From assembly GCA_005883175.1 (NCBI GenBank), contig VAYV01000025.1, positions 1 through 15,651 on the forward strand: a stretch of 15,651 nt of DNA, in the 5' to 3' direction. How positions within the stretch are numbered: the stretch's first letter is position 1; each line of letters begins with the position of its first letter. Below, one piece after another: positions 1-6,868 of the stretch. The stretch is from Actinomycetota bacterium. Lineage in GTDB: Bacteria > Actinomycetota > AC-67. A program made the translations under genes and the position numbers. The notes beneath the pieces are model-generated. The model did not search any database, had not been told where the DNA came from, and saw nothing but the letters and a program-made list of their open reading frames with translations.

Positions 1-257
1 CCGCCGCCGTAGTCCTGCGCGCCGAACCACTTGAGGTTCGGGATGCCGACGACGCGCGCCATCTCCATCTCGGTCGTCGGCTGCCAGACGTAGCGTGTCA
101 GGCCTTCGACGTCGTTCACGGTGAGACCGGCGTCCTCGAGCGCGCCCAGGATGGCGAGCGCGCCGGAATGCCGCTCGGTCATGCCGATGTCCTTCGAGTA
201 GGGCAAGCCGTGCACGCCGGCGACGACCGGCTGCCGATTCTTGTTCCGTATCGTCAC
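1..257 (-). CDS. Ltp2-like / SCPx-type thiolase-fold protein, N-terminal part, cut by window edge
   Basis: The visible 85 codons read as the N-terminal end of a lipid-transfer-protein/acetyl-CoA acetyltransferase (SCPx-type thiolase fold). The pattern is a beta strand (VVAGVHGLPYSKD, residues 11-23), a helix ending in EDAGLTVNDVEGLTRY (41-56), then EMEMARVVGIPN and a DYGGG turn (82-86). This order is typical of mycobacterial Ltp2, which acts as a retro-aldolase in steroid side-chain degradation, and of SCPx thiolases. The catalytic part lies outside the window, so thiolase and aldolase cannot be told apart. The GTG start at 257 overlaps the stop of the upstream dehydrogenase as GTGA, which indicates translational coupling in one operon. 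Family call is fairly sure; the exact reaction is not. Confidence 0.75.
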   Translation of the reverse strand, partial: MTIRNKNRQPVVAGVHGLPYSKDIGMTERHSGALAILGALEDAGLTVNDVEGLTRYVWQPTTEMEMARVVGIPNLKWFGAQDYGG

Positions 258-1198
258 AGCGCGGCCGCCATCTCTTCGGCGTACGTGTCGGCGCCGCCGT
301 GCAACGCGATCAGCGCGGCCGCGCGCTTCAGGTACAGGTGCGCATCGATCTCCCACGTGAAGCCCATGCCGCCGTGCACCTGCACGCAGGCCTTGCCGTT
401 CGCGAAGGCTGCTTCCGATGCGAGCAGCATCGCCCCGGTCACCGCGCGCGCGGTATCGCCGTCGCCGTTGCCGTCCAGGTGCACACCCGCCGCGTAGACC
501 GCCGCGCGCGCGACCTCAGCGCGCGTCAGCATGTCCGCGCAGATGTGCTTGACCGCTTGGAAGGAGCCGATAGGTCGGCCGAACTGCTGGCGCTCCTTGG
601 CGTAGGCGACGGCGAGATCGGTCTCCGCCGACGCGATGCCCACGAGCAGCGCAGCGGTGAGGGCCGACGCCTCGAGTCGGGTGGCAGAAACGTCTGCTCC
701 TTCGTTGACTCTCTCTCCTTGGGGAAGCGACGAGACACGCGATACAGGAGTGAGGGGATCGAGAGGCAGAGCGACCGGCTCACCCGCAATCGCATTCTGG
801 CTGATCAGCCAGATGCCCTCGGCATCGACCACCGCGACCGCGTCGGACGAGTCGAGGTGGGAGATCACGAGGTCATTCCGATTCGCGAATGTGACTCTCG
901 CCTGGTTGAGCCCGAGGGTCTTCGCGAGATGAGTCCCGACGAGCGGCCCCGGCACCAGCGCGCGCCCAAGCTCCTCGAACACGATCACCGCTGCGGTCAT
1001 GCCGAGACCCGCTCCGCCTTCTGATTCCGGAAGGCGCAGCGAGAACACGCCGGCATCTTCGAGCGCTTGCCACGTCTCCGCGGAAATACCACCCGACGAT
1101 TCGAGCCCGCGCACCGTCTCCATCGGGAACACGCCCTTGCACAGGTCGCGGATCGCCGATTGCAGCGCGCGCTCGTCTTGGTCGAGGTCGAAGTTCAC
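254..1198 (-). CDS. acyl-CoA dehydrogenase, short (FadE28/ChsE1-like) subunit
   Basis: A 314-residue FAD-dependent acyl-CoA dehydrogenase-type protein. The N-terminal helical domain starts FDLDQDERALQ. The C-terminal four-helix domain carries RQQFGRPIGSFQAVKH (203-218) and QVHGGMGFTWE (273-283), both hallmarks of the family. It is shorter than a usual homotetrameric enzyme (about 380) and is paired with a longer dehydrogenase gene. That is the arrangement of the alpha2beta2 ChsE1-ChsE2 and ChsE4-ChsE5 enzymes of mycobacterial cholesterol side-chain oxidation. I infer a heteromer with the product of 1195-2376. The GTG at 1198 forms a GTGA overlap with that gene's stop. The same open frame continues far upstream, but only antiparallel to the real first subunit. 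I do not assign a catalytic glutamate here; it is expected on the partner. Confidence 0.88.
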   Translation of the reverse strand: MNFDLDQDERALQSAIRDLCKGVFPMETVRGLESSGGISAETWQALEDAGVFSLRLPESEGGAGLGMTAAVIVFEELGRALVPGPLVGTHLAKTLGLNQARVTFANRNDLVISHLDSSDAVAVVDAEGIWLISQNAIAGEPVALPLDPLTPVSRVSSLPQGERVNEGADVSATRLEASALTAALLVGIASAETDLAVAYAKERQQFGRPIGSFQAVKHICADMLTRAEVARAAVYAAGVHLDGNGDGDTARAVTGAMLLASEAAFANGKACVQVHGGMGFTWEIDAHLYLKRAAALIALHGGADTYAEEMAAAL

Positions 1199-2376
1199 GA
1201 CGGTTCCTTCGGCATGCCGAGCACGCGCTCGGACAGGATGTTGCGCTGGATCTGCGTGGTGCCTGCAGCGATGGAGATCGACATCGCGTGGATCCATCCG
1301 CGAACGTGATCGACTGCCGGCTCGTCTTCGGTCGCCAACGCCGCAGTCCCGAGGATCCGCATCGCGAGGTCGCCCAGATGGTGCCGCACCTCCGAGTAAT
1401 AGAGCTTGAAGATCGAGCCGCCGATGCCCGGCACACCCGTGCGCTCCGACTCGGTGATCGTTCGCTTCGTCAGGTGCCACAGCCCGTCGAGCTGCGCCGC
1501 GATCAGGCCGAGCTCGCGTCGAACGCCGTCGTCGTCCCAGGCCGAGCCGCTGCCACGCGGGAGCTTGCGGGCAAGCTCGGCAAGCTCTTCTACCAGCTTC
1601 ATCGAGCGCACCAGTTCCCCGACGAACGCGGTGCCGCGCTCGAAGCTGAACGTGACCATCGCGACGCGCCATCCGTCGTTCTCTGCACCCACGCGGTTCT
1701 CCACCGGGATGCGTACGTCGGTGAAGAAGACCTCGCTGAACTCGCTGGACCCCGCGATCGTGCGCAGCGGCCGCACCTCGATGCCCGGCGTGTCCATCGG
1801 CAAGATCAGCCATGTGATGCCTTTGTGCTTCGGCGCGTCCGTGTCGGTACGCACGAGCAGCTCGCCGAAGTCGGCGACGTGCGCGAACGACGTCCAGATC
1901 TTCTGGCCGTTCACGACGTAGTGGTCGCCGTCCAGCACCGCGCGCGTCTTCAGGCTTGCGAGGTCCGACCCTGCGCCCGGCTCGCTGAAGCCCTGGCACC
2001 AAACCTCTTCCCCTCGCAAGATCCTCGGCAGGTGCGCGGCCTTCTGCTCTTCGGTTGCTTCGGCGATCAGCGTCGGCCCCGCGTGCAGCAGGCCGACGAA
2101 ATTCACACCGACGTACGGGGCGCCGGCGCGCTCGGTCTCCTCCAAGAAGATGAGGTGCTCGGTCGGAGACGCGCCCCGCCCGCCGTACTCGGACGGCCAG
2201 TTGATGCCTGCGTAGCCCGCGTCGAAGAGCATGCGCTGCCATGTCGTGTCGTACGCACGGCGCGCGTCCCAGTCGTGCGGCCCGGGCTTCGGCGGCAGCG
2301 CCGGCAAGGCCTCAGCGAGCCACGCGCGCACCTCGGCGCGGAAGCGCTCATCGGACTCGGAATAGCGGAGATCCAC
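1195..2376 (-). CDS. acyl-CoA dehydrogenase, large catalytic (FadE29/ChsE2-like) subunit
   Basis: A 393-residue acyl-CoA dehydrogenase that introduces an alpha,beta double bond into an acyl-CoA using FAD. The FAD/substrate loop WCQGFSEPGAGSD is at 126-138, a middle beta-domain follows (NGQKIWTS, 156-163), and the end is AAGTTQIQRNILSERVLG. The MCAD-type catalytic glutamate (YEGT) is replaced in that C-terminal stretch. The likely base is E246 in FERGTAF, the helix position used in isovaleryl-CoA dehydrogenase and in ChsE4/ChsE2-type enzymes. Length fits FadE29. The start is GTG at 2376. No clear Shine-Dalgarno sequence precedes it, and a palindromic operator ends 14 bases upstream, so this is the first gene of its operon. 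Substrate is inferred to be a bulky or branched acyl-CoA. Confidence 0.9.
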   Translation of the reverse strand: MDLRYSESDERFRAEVRAWLAEALPALPPKPGPHDWDARRAYDTTWQRMLFDAGYAGINWPSEYGGRGASPTEHLIFLEETERAGAPYVGVNFVGLLHAGPTLIAEATEEQKAAHLPRILRGEEVWCQGFSEPGAGSDLASLKTRAVLDGDHYVVNGQKIWTSFAHVADFGELLVRTDTDAPKHKGITWLILPMDTPGIEVRPLRTIAGSSEFSEVFFTDVRIPVENRVGAENDGWRVAMVTFSFERGTAFVGELVRSMKLVEELAELARKLPRGSGSAWDDDGVRRELGLIAAQLDGLWHLTKRTITESERTGVPGIGGSIFKLYYSEVRHHLGDLAMRILGTAALATEDEPAVDHVRGWIHAMSISIAAGTTQIQRNILSERVLGMPKEPS

Positions 2377-2385
2377 GGGACAGGC

Positions 2386-2391
2386 AGTATA
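2386..2391 (-). promoter_or_regulatory. possible -10 box of the dehydrogenase operon
   Basis: The minus strand reads TATACT here, one mismatch from the TATAAT consensus. It lies about nine bases before the GTG start and overlaps the edge of the palindromic operator. A transcript starting from it would be nearly leaderless, which fits the missing Shine-Dalgarno sequence. No good -35 box is visible at 17-18 bases (the stretch is A-rich), so the call is tentative. Confidence 0.35.
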
Positions 2392-2409
2392 TCTGACGGT
2401 CCGTCAGAT
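2391..2409. promoter_or_regulatory. palindromic TetR-type operator, copy 1
   Basis: A perfect inverted repeat with nine-base arms, ATCTGACGG-T-CCGTCAGAT, in the 91-base gap between the alpha/beta hydrolase and the large dehydrogenase subunit. It ends 14 bases before the GTG start and overlaps the possible -10 box, an ideal place for repression. The TGACGG-N-CCGTCA shape is typical of sites bound by TetR-family regulators of acyl-CoA metabolism. The arms are identical to those of the copy at 9580-9600. The regulator itself is not in this window. Confidence 0.8.
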
Positions 2410-2467
2410 TTTTCTCCGCGCCTCCGGACCCGGCAGGTTCTCGGCTTCGTTCGGATAGCAGGACCGC

Positions 2468-3403
2468 CTAGCCGAGCAGCGCGCGCCCGCCGTACGACGC
2501 GCCCGGCTGCTTCAGGAACCGACGCAGCACGGCGTTGAACTCGTCGGGATGCTCGAGCATCGGCATGTGCCCCGAATGCGGTATCACCGCGAGCTGCGCG
2601 CCGTGGATCGCAGTCGCCAGATAGCGAGCAGCCGCGCGCGGCGTGAGCCGGTCGCGCTCGCCGACCATGACCAACGTGGGCACGTCGATCTCGTCCAGCG
2701 CGGCGGACATGTCCATCGTCCGAAGCGTCCGCACGATCGGCACCAGGATCTCCGCCGGGATCGCCTGCAGCATCTGGTGCATGAACGCCAGCTGATGCCG
2801 GTGCGCCTTGGGCCCAAAACCCATCAGCCGGATCAGCAACGCCACCATGTTCTTCTGGTTCTTACGCACGCGGTCGAATGCTTCGGGATTGCGCGCGGCC
2901 GCCATCGTGGCCGCTTGTTCGAGCAGCCTGAGCGCCGGCGTCAGGAGGCGCGCGGCCGACGGCACCATGCCGCCCATGACGTCGTGCGCGGCCGTGTCCA
3001 CCAAGGCCAGCGCGCGCACCCTTGACCCAAGCTGCTCGGGAAAGAGACCGCAGTAGTCGATGAGGGCCATGCCGCCCATCGAATGACCGACGACGATCAC
3101 CGGTCTTTCTGCAACGGCGGCGATCACCGCTTCGAGATCGCGCGCGTGCGCGTCCATCGACCAGTCGTTGGATGCGGGAGGTTCCGACTCGCCGTGCCCG
3201 CGCATGTCGTAGACGACGACGCGGAACTCATCCGAGAGGTCCCGGAGCTGGTAGTGCCAGCTCGAGGCGTTGAGGCAGAAACCGTGGGCGAACACGACGG
3301 TGGGGCCTGTGCCCGCCTCACCGACGTACAGCTTCGTTCCGTCGAAGGACTCGACCGGTCCGATCGGGTTCCCCCGGACCGTTCCGAACCGCGGTTCGCT
3401 CAT
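2468..3403 (-). CDS. alpha/beta-fold hydrolase
   Basis: A 311-residue serine hydrolase of the alpha/beta fold. The oxyanion-hole segment AHGF is at 39-42, the strand and turn VVYDMRGHGES at 63-73, the nucleophile elbow GHSMGG at 106-111 (Ser108), the acid in GERDRLTP (Asp251) and the base in PHSGHMPMLEHP (His279). The triad is complete and the length is usual, with a helical cap between about 145 and 230. I start it at ATG 3403. An in-frame TTG at 3436 would add 11 residues but has no better ribosome site. The substrate cannot be read from sequence; ester, lactone or C-C hydrolysis are all possible. It lies between the two putative operator-controlled operons, which makes a role in the same pathway possible but unproven. 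Confidence 0.88.
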   Translation of the reverse strand: MSEPRFGTVRGNPIGPVESFDGTKLYVGEAGTGPTVVFAHGFCLNASSWHYQLRDLSDEFRVVVYDMRGHGESEPPASNDWSMDAHARDLEAVIAAVAERPVIVVGHSMGGMALIDYCGLFPEQLGSRVRALALVDTAAHDVMGGMVPSAARLLTPALRLLEQAATMAAARNPEAFDRVRKNQKNMVALLIRLMGFGPKAHRHQLAFMHQMLQAIPAEILVPIVRTLRTMDMSAALDEIDVPTLVMVGERDRLTPRAAARYLATAIHGAQLAVIPHSGHMPMLEHPDEFNAVLRRFLKQPGASYGGRALLG

Positions 3404-3467
3404 CGCGCGCGATGCTAGCGCGCGGATTATGGCCAAGGACAGCGGCCCGCCCTCCCACGACGCGTAG

Positions 3468-3485
3468 TGTCATGAGTGCATGACA
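3468..3485. promoter_or_regulatory. inverted repeat upstream of the hydrolase, possible operator
   Basis: TGTCATG-AGTG-CATGACA is a perfect seven-base inverted repeat in the 112-base gap between the amidase stop and the hydrolase start. It lies 65 bases before the ATG at 3403. It is a locally AT-richer island in GC-rich DNA, which suits a promoter or operator. It has no T-run on either side, so it is not a usual terminator. No partner copy was found in the window. Confidence 0.4.
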
Positions 3486-3515
3486 TATGCGCACTTGGTG
3501 ACAACACCGCGAAGC

Positions 3516-4472
3516 TTATGCGGTCAGGAACTGCTCCACGGCCGCAGTGATCGCGCGCGCAAGCACCGCTTGCCCTGCAGCGCTGTACGCGATGTCGGCC
3601 TCCGTCGGCCGCGTCAGGAACAGCGGCTCGATGATCGCCCCCGGCATGTGCGACGGGTGTGAGACCCACCCCGTCGCGTACGGTCCCAGCAACGCTTCGT
3701 GCCCGTAGCGCGCGCCCGCCGCCGTCAAGGCGGTGCCGTGGTTCTGTGTGTCGCGCAGCGTGCCGCGGTCCGGCACCGGCCACCCGGCTCCCCGGAAGCT
3801 GCTCACAACGGAAGTCTGCAGCAACCCCGCCAGGCGCTCGTTCGCGCGCCAGAAGACCCGATCCGGGTCCCAGATCGTCAGGGCGCCCCCTTCGCTCGGC
3901 AGGCCGAACGCGTTCATGTGCACCGACACGAGCGCCTTCGCCCCCGACGCGTTCGCGCACGCCACGCGCGCGAGCACATCCTGGCGCGCGCCGTCCGCAT
4001 TGAAGACACCGTAGACGATGTCGCCCGCCCTCGGAACGCCGACCGTCGTGTCGATCCAGCGCGAGACGACGACTCGGTAGCCGGCCGCGCGCAGCTGCTG
4101 GGTCGCGGCCTTCACCACCGCCAGGGTCGCCGTCTTCTCTTGCACCTTGCGCCCGGCGCTGGTCCGGCCGCCCGTCCCCGGGTCGACGCCGCCGTGCCCC
4201 GCGTCGAGGAATACCGTCGCCTTCGCCGGCCCCGCAGTCGTCGGCGGGAACGCAACGCACGCGTCGGGCGAGAAAGTGGATCCCGGTGCGGTGAGCTGCA
4301 CGGCCGAGGGCGGCAACGGCGCCACCGTGACGCGGGGAGTGCCCGAGGCGCGCGGCTTAGACGCCCGGCGCGGCTCCGTCCCGCCGATCGCGTTCATCGC
4401 CCAGGCCACCACGAGGATGCCGACGAAGCCGGCGAGCAAGAGCCGGCGGCGCTGTACGGCGGTCGACGCCAT
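3516..4472 (-). CDS. N-acetylmuramoyl-L-alanine amidase (Amidase_3), membrane-anchored or secreted
   Basis: A 318-residue zinc amidase that cuts the bond between N-acetylmuramic acid and the peptide stem of peptidoglycan. Residues 11-29 form a hydrophobic segment after an arginine-rich start, acting as signal peptide or membrane anchor. A proline-rich linker follows to about 85. The Amidase_3 domain shows FLDAGHGGVDPGT (88-100; His93), Glu112 in VQEKTA, SVHMNA (183-188; His185) as zinc ligands, and the catalytic Glu282 in IIEPLFLT. The spacing fits Rv3717/CwlM-like enzymes, and all key residues are present. It starts 33 bases after the EthD-like gene and lacks a clear Shine-Dalgarno sequence. 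It may be carried by the same transcript, although cell-wall turnover is unrelated to acyl-CoA metabolism. Confidence 0.9.
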   Translation of the reverse strand: MASTAVQRRRLLLAGFVGILVVAWAMNAIGGTEPRRASKPRASGTPRVTVAPLPPSAVQLTAPGSTFSPDACVAFPPTTAGPAKATVFLDAGHGGVDPGTGGRTSAGRKVQEKTATLAVVKAATQQLRAAGYRVVVSRWIDTTVGVPRAGDIVYGVFNADGARQDVLARVACANASGAKALVSVHMNAFGLPSEGGALTIWDPDRVFWRANERLAGLLQTSVVSSFRGAGWPVPDRGTLRDTQNHGTALTAAGARYGHEALLGPYATGWVSHPSHMPGAIIEPLFLTRPTEADIAYSAAGQAVLARAITAAVEQFLTA

Positions 4473-4505
4473 CGGCCGCGACGCTACCAGACAAACCTGA
4501 GTCCG

Positions 4506-5288
4506 TTACCAGAGCTGGTCGGTGTAGGTGTCCGTGCCGGGGATCGTGGGGATGAACGCACCGGCCCAGATCACCCTGCCGAACCCCCCTGCCTCGACCT
4601 CCTCGGCCTGTTTCACGAACAACGGATCCCAGACCTCCATCGGATCGCTATCCAGGAACGATAGGTACAGCATCCGCTTCTCGTCGTCCGCCACGCGCGG
4701 CACGTCGCCCGGCGCGTCCGACGGGATCGGGATCGCGGTGAACGCCAGCGTCATGGCGACCGGCGAAACCTGCTGCGCGCGGGGCAGGTACGTCTCCCGG
4801 TACCAGCGGTCGAGCAGCTTGCGGTCCTCGCCCTCGACGAAGGTGACGGCCAACCCTTTGAACCCGTGGTCGAGCGCGATCTCCGGAGGCACGCCGTCGG
4901 GATCGCGGGAGACACCGCCGCGATAGCGGTACATCTTGGTGTGGATGTGGTCGCGCTCTTCGAACATGCGGTCCTCTTTGTGCAGGCGGTGGACCTCCTT
5001 GCCGCCCCACGCGCCCCACTCTTGCGACTGACTCGCTTCGATCCAGTAGGTGGCAAGGTACGAGCCGAGCTTCGGATCCTTCGCGATAGGCGTGCTCTCG
5101 GGGTAGCGGAGCTCCTTGTACGGCTTGGTCGCCACCCACCGCTTTCCGGCGAGGATCCCCGGCCCGACCATGCAGCCGGCGTAGAAGTGGTCGCGCTCGT
5201 ACCAGCGGTTGTAGTCGACCTCGTGGCCCTTGTGGGGCTCGACCAACGTGAAAAGGATCGAGCCGAGCTTGATCGGGTAGTCCGTCAT
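4506..5288 (-). CDS. two-domain EthD-like (dimeric alpha/beta-barrel) protein of unknown function
   Basis: A 260-residue soluble protein with no signal peptide. Two segments look like repeats of an EthD/Dabb-type ferredoxin fold: YNRWYERDHFYAG (26-38) and LDRWYRETYLPRAQ (159-172). Each follows a strand ending in Val-Glu and is followed by a hydrophobic strand. This suggests one polypeptide forming both halves of a dimeric alpha/beta barrel. Related single-domain proteins are small accessory or isomerase-like proteins in catabolic operons, but no reaction can be assigned. The ATG at 5288 overlaps the stop of the acyl-CoA synthetase as ATGA. A strong GGAGG site lies just upstream, so co-translation with the synthetase is clear. 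Fold assignment is inference from motif pattern only. Confidence 0.7.
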   Translation of the reverse strand: MTDYPIKLGSILFTLVEPHKGHEVDYNRWYERDHFYAGCMVGPGILAGKRWVATKPYKELRYPESTPIAKDPKLGSYLATYWIEASQSQEWGAWGGKEVHRLHKEDRMFEERDHIHTKMYRYRGGVSRDPDGVPPEIALDHGFKGLAVTFVEGEDRKLLDRWYRETYLPRAQQVSPVAMTLAFTAIPIPSDAPGDVPRVADDEKRMLYLSFLDSDPMEVWDPLFVKQAEEVEAGGFGRVIWAGAFIPTIPGTDTYTDQLW

Positions 5289-6868
5289 CCTTCCTCCATC
5301 AGTTTGCGCGCGCGCTCGCGCAGCTCGTACTTGAGGACTTTGCCGCTGGCGTTCATGGGGAGCACCTCGACGATCGAGACGTGTCTGGGAACTTTGAAGT
5401 TGGCCAATTGGCTCTTTGCCCAGGAAATTATGAGATTGGGATCAAGTGATCGGTTCGGCTTCGGCACCACGAACGCGACGCCTACTTCACCCAAGCGTTC
5501 GTCAGGTGCGCCAACGACAGCCGCTTGGGCGATGTCTTCGTGTCGTAGGAGGTCATTCTCGATCTCGGCGGGGTACACGTTGAAGCCTCCGACGATGAAC
5601 ATGTCCTTCTTGCGGTCGGTGATCTTCACGTAGCCGCGCGCATCCATCACGCCGATGTCGCCAGTGTGGAGCCAACCGTCTTTGATGGTGGCGGCGGTTT
5701 GCTCCGGCTCCTCGAAATACCCCTGGGTGACGTTGTAGCCCTTGACAACGATCTCGCCGGGCTCACCGCGCGCAACCTCCTTGCCTCCGTCGTCGACGAC
5801 CCGCACCTCGGTATCCGGGATCGCGCAGCCGCTCGTGTTGGCGATCGTCTCGGCATCATCGTCGGGGCGGCACATGGTTGCGGTGCCAGTGGACTCGGTG
5901 AGCCCGTACGCGGTCAGGGTGGTTTCGAACGTGAGCTCGTCGCGCATGCGCCTGATCAGCTCAACCGGAACGACGGCCGCACCGGTGACGGCCAAACGCA
6001 GCGACGATAGGTCGAGCGATGCGCGCGCCGAGTCGTTGAGGATCGACTGGTACAGCGTCGGCGGACCCGGCAGAACGGTGATCTTCTCTTCGCCGATGCG
6101 ACGCATCACCTGGCCGGCGTCGAAGACCGCGTGCGGCACGATCGTCGCGCCGCGCATGAGGCACGCGAGGATCCCCGCCTTGTAGCCGAACGTGTGGAAG
6201 AACGGGTTCACGATGAGGTAGCGGTCGCCCTCGCGGAGGCCGACGATGTCGGACCACACCTCGAAGACACGTAACGACTGCGCGTGCGTCGTCATGACAC
6301 CCTTGGGCTGCCCCGTCGTGCCGCTTGTAAAGATGATGTCGGAGAGATCGTCGGGCTCGCCGGTTCGCTTGTCGAGAATCGATTCCTCGATCTCCTCGCC
6401 GTGCTTAGCGAACGTTCGCCAGTCCGTCTCGTCGCGTTCGGCCTCTCCTCGCAACAGGACCACGTCGATCCCACGCGTGTCGACCTCGGCGTCTTTCAAG
6501 AGCTTTGGATAGTCGATATCGAGAAAACCCCGCACGGTGAAGAGCAGCCTCGCGCGACTCTTCTGCAGGACGAATCCCGCCTCACGCCCTTTGAATCTCG
6601 TGTTGATGGGAACAAGCACCCCGCCCGCGGTGAGCGCGCCCAGCGCAGCGACGATCCATTCATGGATGTTCGGCGCCCAGATCGCGACACGATCGCCGGC
6701 CTCGACGCCCATCGCGACCGCTGCACGCGCGGCATGCCGAGCGGCGACGCGAAGGTGCTCGAAGGAGATCCGCGTGTCGCCGTCGACCACGGCTTCACGG
6801 CGCCCGAAGCGTTCGGCCGCACTGTCGAGCAGCCCGGGGATCGTCCCCCACTCGAGGTCGCCGCGCAC
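5285..6868 (-). CDS. FadD3-like acyl-CoA synthetase (AMP-forming)
   Basis: A 527-residue ANL-superfamily ligase that activates a carboxylic acid to its CoA thioester through an acyl-adenylate. Visible motifs are the P-loop TSGTTGQPKG (181-190), NPFFHTFGYKAGI (221-233), LPGPPTLYQS (266-275), YGLTES (321-326), WLHTGD (399-404), DRKKDMFIVGGFNVYPAE (418-435) and the C-terminal catalytic Lys510 in NASGK. The central stretches resemble mycobacterial FadD3, the synthetase for the steroid C/D-ring propionate HIP. Substrate identity is therefore a guess toward a bulky polycyclic or isoprenoid acid. The start is GTG at 6868, sharing one base with the upstream TAG and preceded by AAGGGG at good spacing. 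Motifs and length are complete. The far C-terminal coding part (about 5400-5460) is locally AT-richer than its surroundings. Confidence 0.92.
   Translation of the reverse strand: MRGDLEWGTIPGLLDSAAERFGRREAVVDGDTRISFEHLRVAARHAARAAVAMGVEAGDRVAIWAPNIHEWIVAALGALTAGGVLVPINTRFKGREAGFVLQKSRARLLFTVRGFLDIDYPKLLKDAEVDTRGIDVVLLRGEAERDETDWRTFAKHGEEIEESILDKRTGEPDDLSDIIFTSGTTGQPKGVMTTHAQSLRVFEVWSDIVGLREGDRYLIVNPFFHTFGYKAGILACLMRGATIVPHAVFDAGQVMRRIGEEKITVLPGPPTLYQSILNDSARASLDLSSLRLAVTGAAVVPVELIRRMRDELTFETTLTAYGLTESTGTATMCRPDDDAETIANTSGCAIPDTEVRVVDDGGKEVARGEPGEIVVKGYNVTQGYFEEPEQTAATIKDGWLHTGDIGVMDARGYVKITDRKKDMFIVGGFNVYPAEIENDLLRHEDIAQAAVVGAPDERLGEVGVAFVVPKPNRSLDPNLIISWAKSQLANFKVPRHVSIVEVLPMNASGKVLKYELRERARKLMEEG

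Noticed and set aside
1199..2242. Upstream extension of the small dehydrogenase subunit (frame open from 2242)
   Set aside because: It runs in a different frame over the well-conserved large subunit and shows only arginine-rich, unstructured sequence. The GTGA overlap at 1198 gives the true start.
2391..2413. Palindrome followed by a T-run, read as a plus-strand terminator
   Set aside because: No gene on the plus strand ends here, the arms leave almost no loop, and the same palindrome at 9580-9600 has no T-run. An operator explains both copies.
1288..2538. Long open frame on the plus strand, 416 codons, and other plus-strand frames
   Set aside because: They lie antisense to strong minus-strand genes, have Arg/Ala/Pro-biased composition from GC-rich third positions, and match no motif.
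3401..3414. Palindrome CATCGCGCGCGATG at the hydrolase start codon
   Set aside because: CGCG-rich palindromes are frequent by chance in this composition, and it includes coding bases. No second copy with a gene context was found.
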